Shown here: positions 62,366 to 64,000 of the stretch, piece after piece | Numbering within the stretch: position 1 is the stretch's first letter | How the letters are laid out: every line of letters starts with the position of its first letter | DNA from: Sordaria brevicollis | Lineage: Eukaryota > Ascomycota > Sordariomycetes > Sordariales > Sordariaceae | DNA: 64,000 bases | Assembly (NCBI GenBank): GCA_033439795.1 | Contig: JAUTDP010000006.1 | Coordinates: 3,464,140-3,528,139, forward strand | Direction of reading: 5' to 3' | Notes under the pieces: model-generated | What the model was told of the DNA's origin: nothing | Seen by the model: only the letters and a program-made list of their open reading frames with translations | Database searches by the model: none | Made by a program: the position numbers and the translations under genes

Positions 62366-62644
62366 GGACAGCGTTAGCACCGTTAAGTATATAATGAAAT
62401 ATATATTATTGTACGAAGGAAGGGAAGGGAGAAGTATATACGTAGGACTGGATATATAGGCGCGAGCTTATACCTTAGTCTATACGTACCTACGTAATAT
62501 TATATATAATTATAAGTGATTAGATTTGGATTATATTCAATTATAGTATACGTATTATAATCGGGAATAGTCGCTAGGGATTTAAGCACCTATATAGGTA
62601 ATTAATACGTATATTAGGTATAGTATAGGTATAATCCTATAATA
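62366..62644 (-). repeat. Divergent C-family 3' LTR
   Basis: From GTTAAGTATA (62,382) to CCTATAATA (62,644) it aligns throughout with the LTRs of C. The outer 15 to 20 bases differ (ACAGCGTTAGCACC), so the left border is approximate and it may be a subfamily. Confidence 0.65.
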
Positions 62645-63694
62645 TTATCCCCCTTTAAAAGAAGTTCGTAAAGTTAAAAAAATTTATATATACGTATAAT
62701 TATAACCTAAAATCCTTTATTAATTTATTAAATATTTTTAACCGTAACGTTAACCGTATTTTAAATTATTTATTTATTAAAAATCGTATAATTTTCGTTA
62801 TTACTTCTATAAATCCTTCTTTTACCTCCTTCTTAATTAATAATAGCTCCGTTTTAAAAATAGCGAATTATTACGCTAAGCGGGCGGAGCGGCGGTATAA
62901 AACGTAAGGCTCGGTACTAACGTCGGGTTATTCGTTACGAGTAGCGGGGTCCGTTATTAAGTCCTCTCCTTTTTTTTATTCGAAATAATCGAAAAGCTCT
63001 TTAATGCGGGGTAGTATTAATTTATTAAAATAATTGTAATAAAATTTCTAAAAACGTACCTTATAATCAATAATATTATCGACTTTCTTTTAAATAGGGT
63101 TATAATCGCCCTTTTATTTAATTAAATAATATTAATAATAATTCTCTCCTTTTTATTTAATATTTAATAATTTATCGAATCCTTATTTAATATATTCTTC
63201 GTAATTATTAATACGAATTATAATTCTACCCTTATTAGTATAGATATTAGAATCGACGATTTAATTAAAGAGATTTTAGCCGGTTTAACGTTGAATTATT
63301 AAAATGTAGAAAATTAATAAATATTTTATATTATTAAGTAGCTATAATTTAATAATATAAAAATCTATTTTTAAAATTTTAAATAATCTTTTTTAACGGG
63401 GGGCGAATTTAGCGTATAAGCGGCAATTAATTAAGTTAAATATATTGAATAAAATAGTATCCCTTTCCTTATATTTTATTAAATCGATCCGTTTTTTATT
63501 AGCGTTCTCCTTATATTAATCTTAATTACGTTTAATCTCTTAAATTATAAAATCCTAAATTTTATAGAACCGGTCGGCGAATTTATTAATTTTATAATAT
63601 TCTTCTAATTATACGGGTAATAATATTAATAGTAAGCGGTTACGAAATTCGGTATTTATATAAGGTTTTAATTATAATTAACGAAAAAAAGTAA

Positions 63695-64000
63695 TATCAC
63701 GGCAAAAAGGAAGGGCTTATAATAAAATAATAATAATCCTTAATTGATAGAAAATCGTAAAATAAAGAAAAAAGGAAAATTAATCGTATAAGAATAGAAG
63801 CGTAAGCGGAAAGATATAGGCCTTGCGTTCCGTATAATAAATACATTATATAGGTAAATAGTAGTATAACATTCGCTAATATAAATAAGTAACTTATAAT
63901 AATAAATCCGTAATTCGCTTAATTCCCTAAGCAACCCAACGACTTTGGTCGTTATATAATTAATTAAGTAATTAACGGGTAAACCGTACTATTATATTAC
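63695..64000 (-). mobile_element. Second B-family element, 3' LTR only
   Basis: 63,695-63,996 aligns with the B LTRs (TATCACGGCAAAAAGGAAGG to ACTATTATA) but is about 10 bases longer near 63,945 (CAACGACTTTGGTCG). The next bases, TTAC, match the start of B's interior, so the body lies to the right, outside the window. A 64-codon frame inside it (63740-63934) is not a gene. Confidence 0.7.

Larger units (their letters stand above)
8515..64000. repeat. RIP-mutated nested transposon block
   Basis: From here to the window end the DNA is AT-rich with almost no CA or TG dinucleotides, very frequent TA and retained CG. That pattern is diagnostic of repeat-induced point mutation (CpA to TpA on both strands), which acts on duplicated DNA in the sexual cycle of many Pezizomycotina. 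Coding relics carry TAA and TAG where Gln or Trp is expected, Tyr in place of Cys and His, and Asn or Lys in place of Asp or Glu. Less mutated patches coincide mostly with outer LTR halves and short insertions. Such blocks are normally DNA-methylated heterochromatin, either subtelomeric, pericentromeric or interspersed. Confidence 0.93.
62366..64000 (-). mobile_element. Second C-family element, partial, entered by B
   Basis: An LTR related to that of C lies at about 62,366-62,644. A minus-strand purine tract (AAAGGGGGATAA) beside its right side marks it as a 3' LTR, with the body to the right. The body to 63,694 aligns with the DNA just right of the C 3' LTR (26,100 to about 27,110; compare TTCGGTATTTATATAAGG at about 27,080 and 63,650). 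It is interrupted by a B-family LTR at 63,695. The 5' end lies outside the window. Confidence 0.7.

Noticed and set aside
50403..63934. Short frames at 50403-50588, 55063-55248 and 63740-63934
   Set aside because: The first and last lie inside LTRs; the middle one lies in a dead polyprotein. None has a gene context.
8515..64000. Mitochondrial DNA or a bacterial AT-rich segment
   Set aside because: CpA/TpG depletion with CpG retained, gypsy motifs and LTR pairs indicate RIP-mutated nuclear repeats.
8515..64000. CRISPR array
   Set aside because: Repeats are LTRs, micro- and minisatellites; there is no regular repeat-spacer pattern, and the organism is a fungus.
8515..64000. tRNA or rRNA genes
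   Set aside because: No cloverleaf with intact A and B boxes and no rRNA core sequence was noticed.

Overview
The window looks like nuclear DNA of a filamentous ascomycete (Pezizomycotina, most likely Sordariomycetes). The evidence is short GT-AG introns with CTAAC/CTGAC-type branch points, a secreted phosphodiesterase and a fungal-type SET protein, followed by about 55 kb of extremely AT-rich DNA carrying the signature of repeat-induced point mutation (RIP): CpA/TpG almost gone, TpA greatly enriched, CpG retained, and TAA/TAG stops where Gln or Trp codons are expected.

Region 1 (1 to about 8,514) is ordinary gene-bearing DNA. It holds a partial unknown gene on the minus strand (start codon at 354, running off the left edge), a GT32/OCH1-like glycosyltransferase (903-1847, minus), a decayed FAD-linked berberine-bridge-type oxidoreductase pseudogene (2657-3887, minus), a four-exon SET-domain gene with a signal peptide (4138-5836, plus) and a two-exon secreted glycerophosphodiester phosphodiesterase (6463-7838, plus). 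A 393-bp MITE with imperfect terminal inverted repeats sits immediately behind the last gene; its 3-bp target duplication TAA is that gene's stop codon.

Region 2 (about 8,515 to 64,000) is one nested stack of RIP-killed repeats. Read by LTR pairs, target-site duplications and rejoined reading frames, the layers are: a plus-strand RecQ-like helicase relic (8515-9174, 16835-19248, 58686 to about 62365); Ty3/gypsy element A inserted in it (9180-16829, minus, TSD AATTA); gypsy element B inserted in it (19249-58685, minus, TSD GTTAT); gypsy element C inserted in the 5' leader of B (25818-58346, minus, TSD GATAT/AATAT); element F, a large TIR-bounded insertion at a TA inside the reverse transcriptase of C (28860-53958); and gypsy element E inside F (37155-50587, plus). 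At the right edge a second C-family element (from about 62366) is entered by a second B-family LTR (63695 onward).

No intact gene was found in the RIP block; all coding traces there are relics. F is the least familiar object: roughly 11.7 kb of its own sequence without E, ends that resemble each other inverted, TA target site, coding-like tracts on both strands that I do not recognise, and TTAGGG motifs near one end. It is the best candidate for something undescribed. The boundaries are read by eye; those with matching LTR lengths and TSDs (A, B, C) are the firmest.
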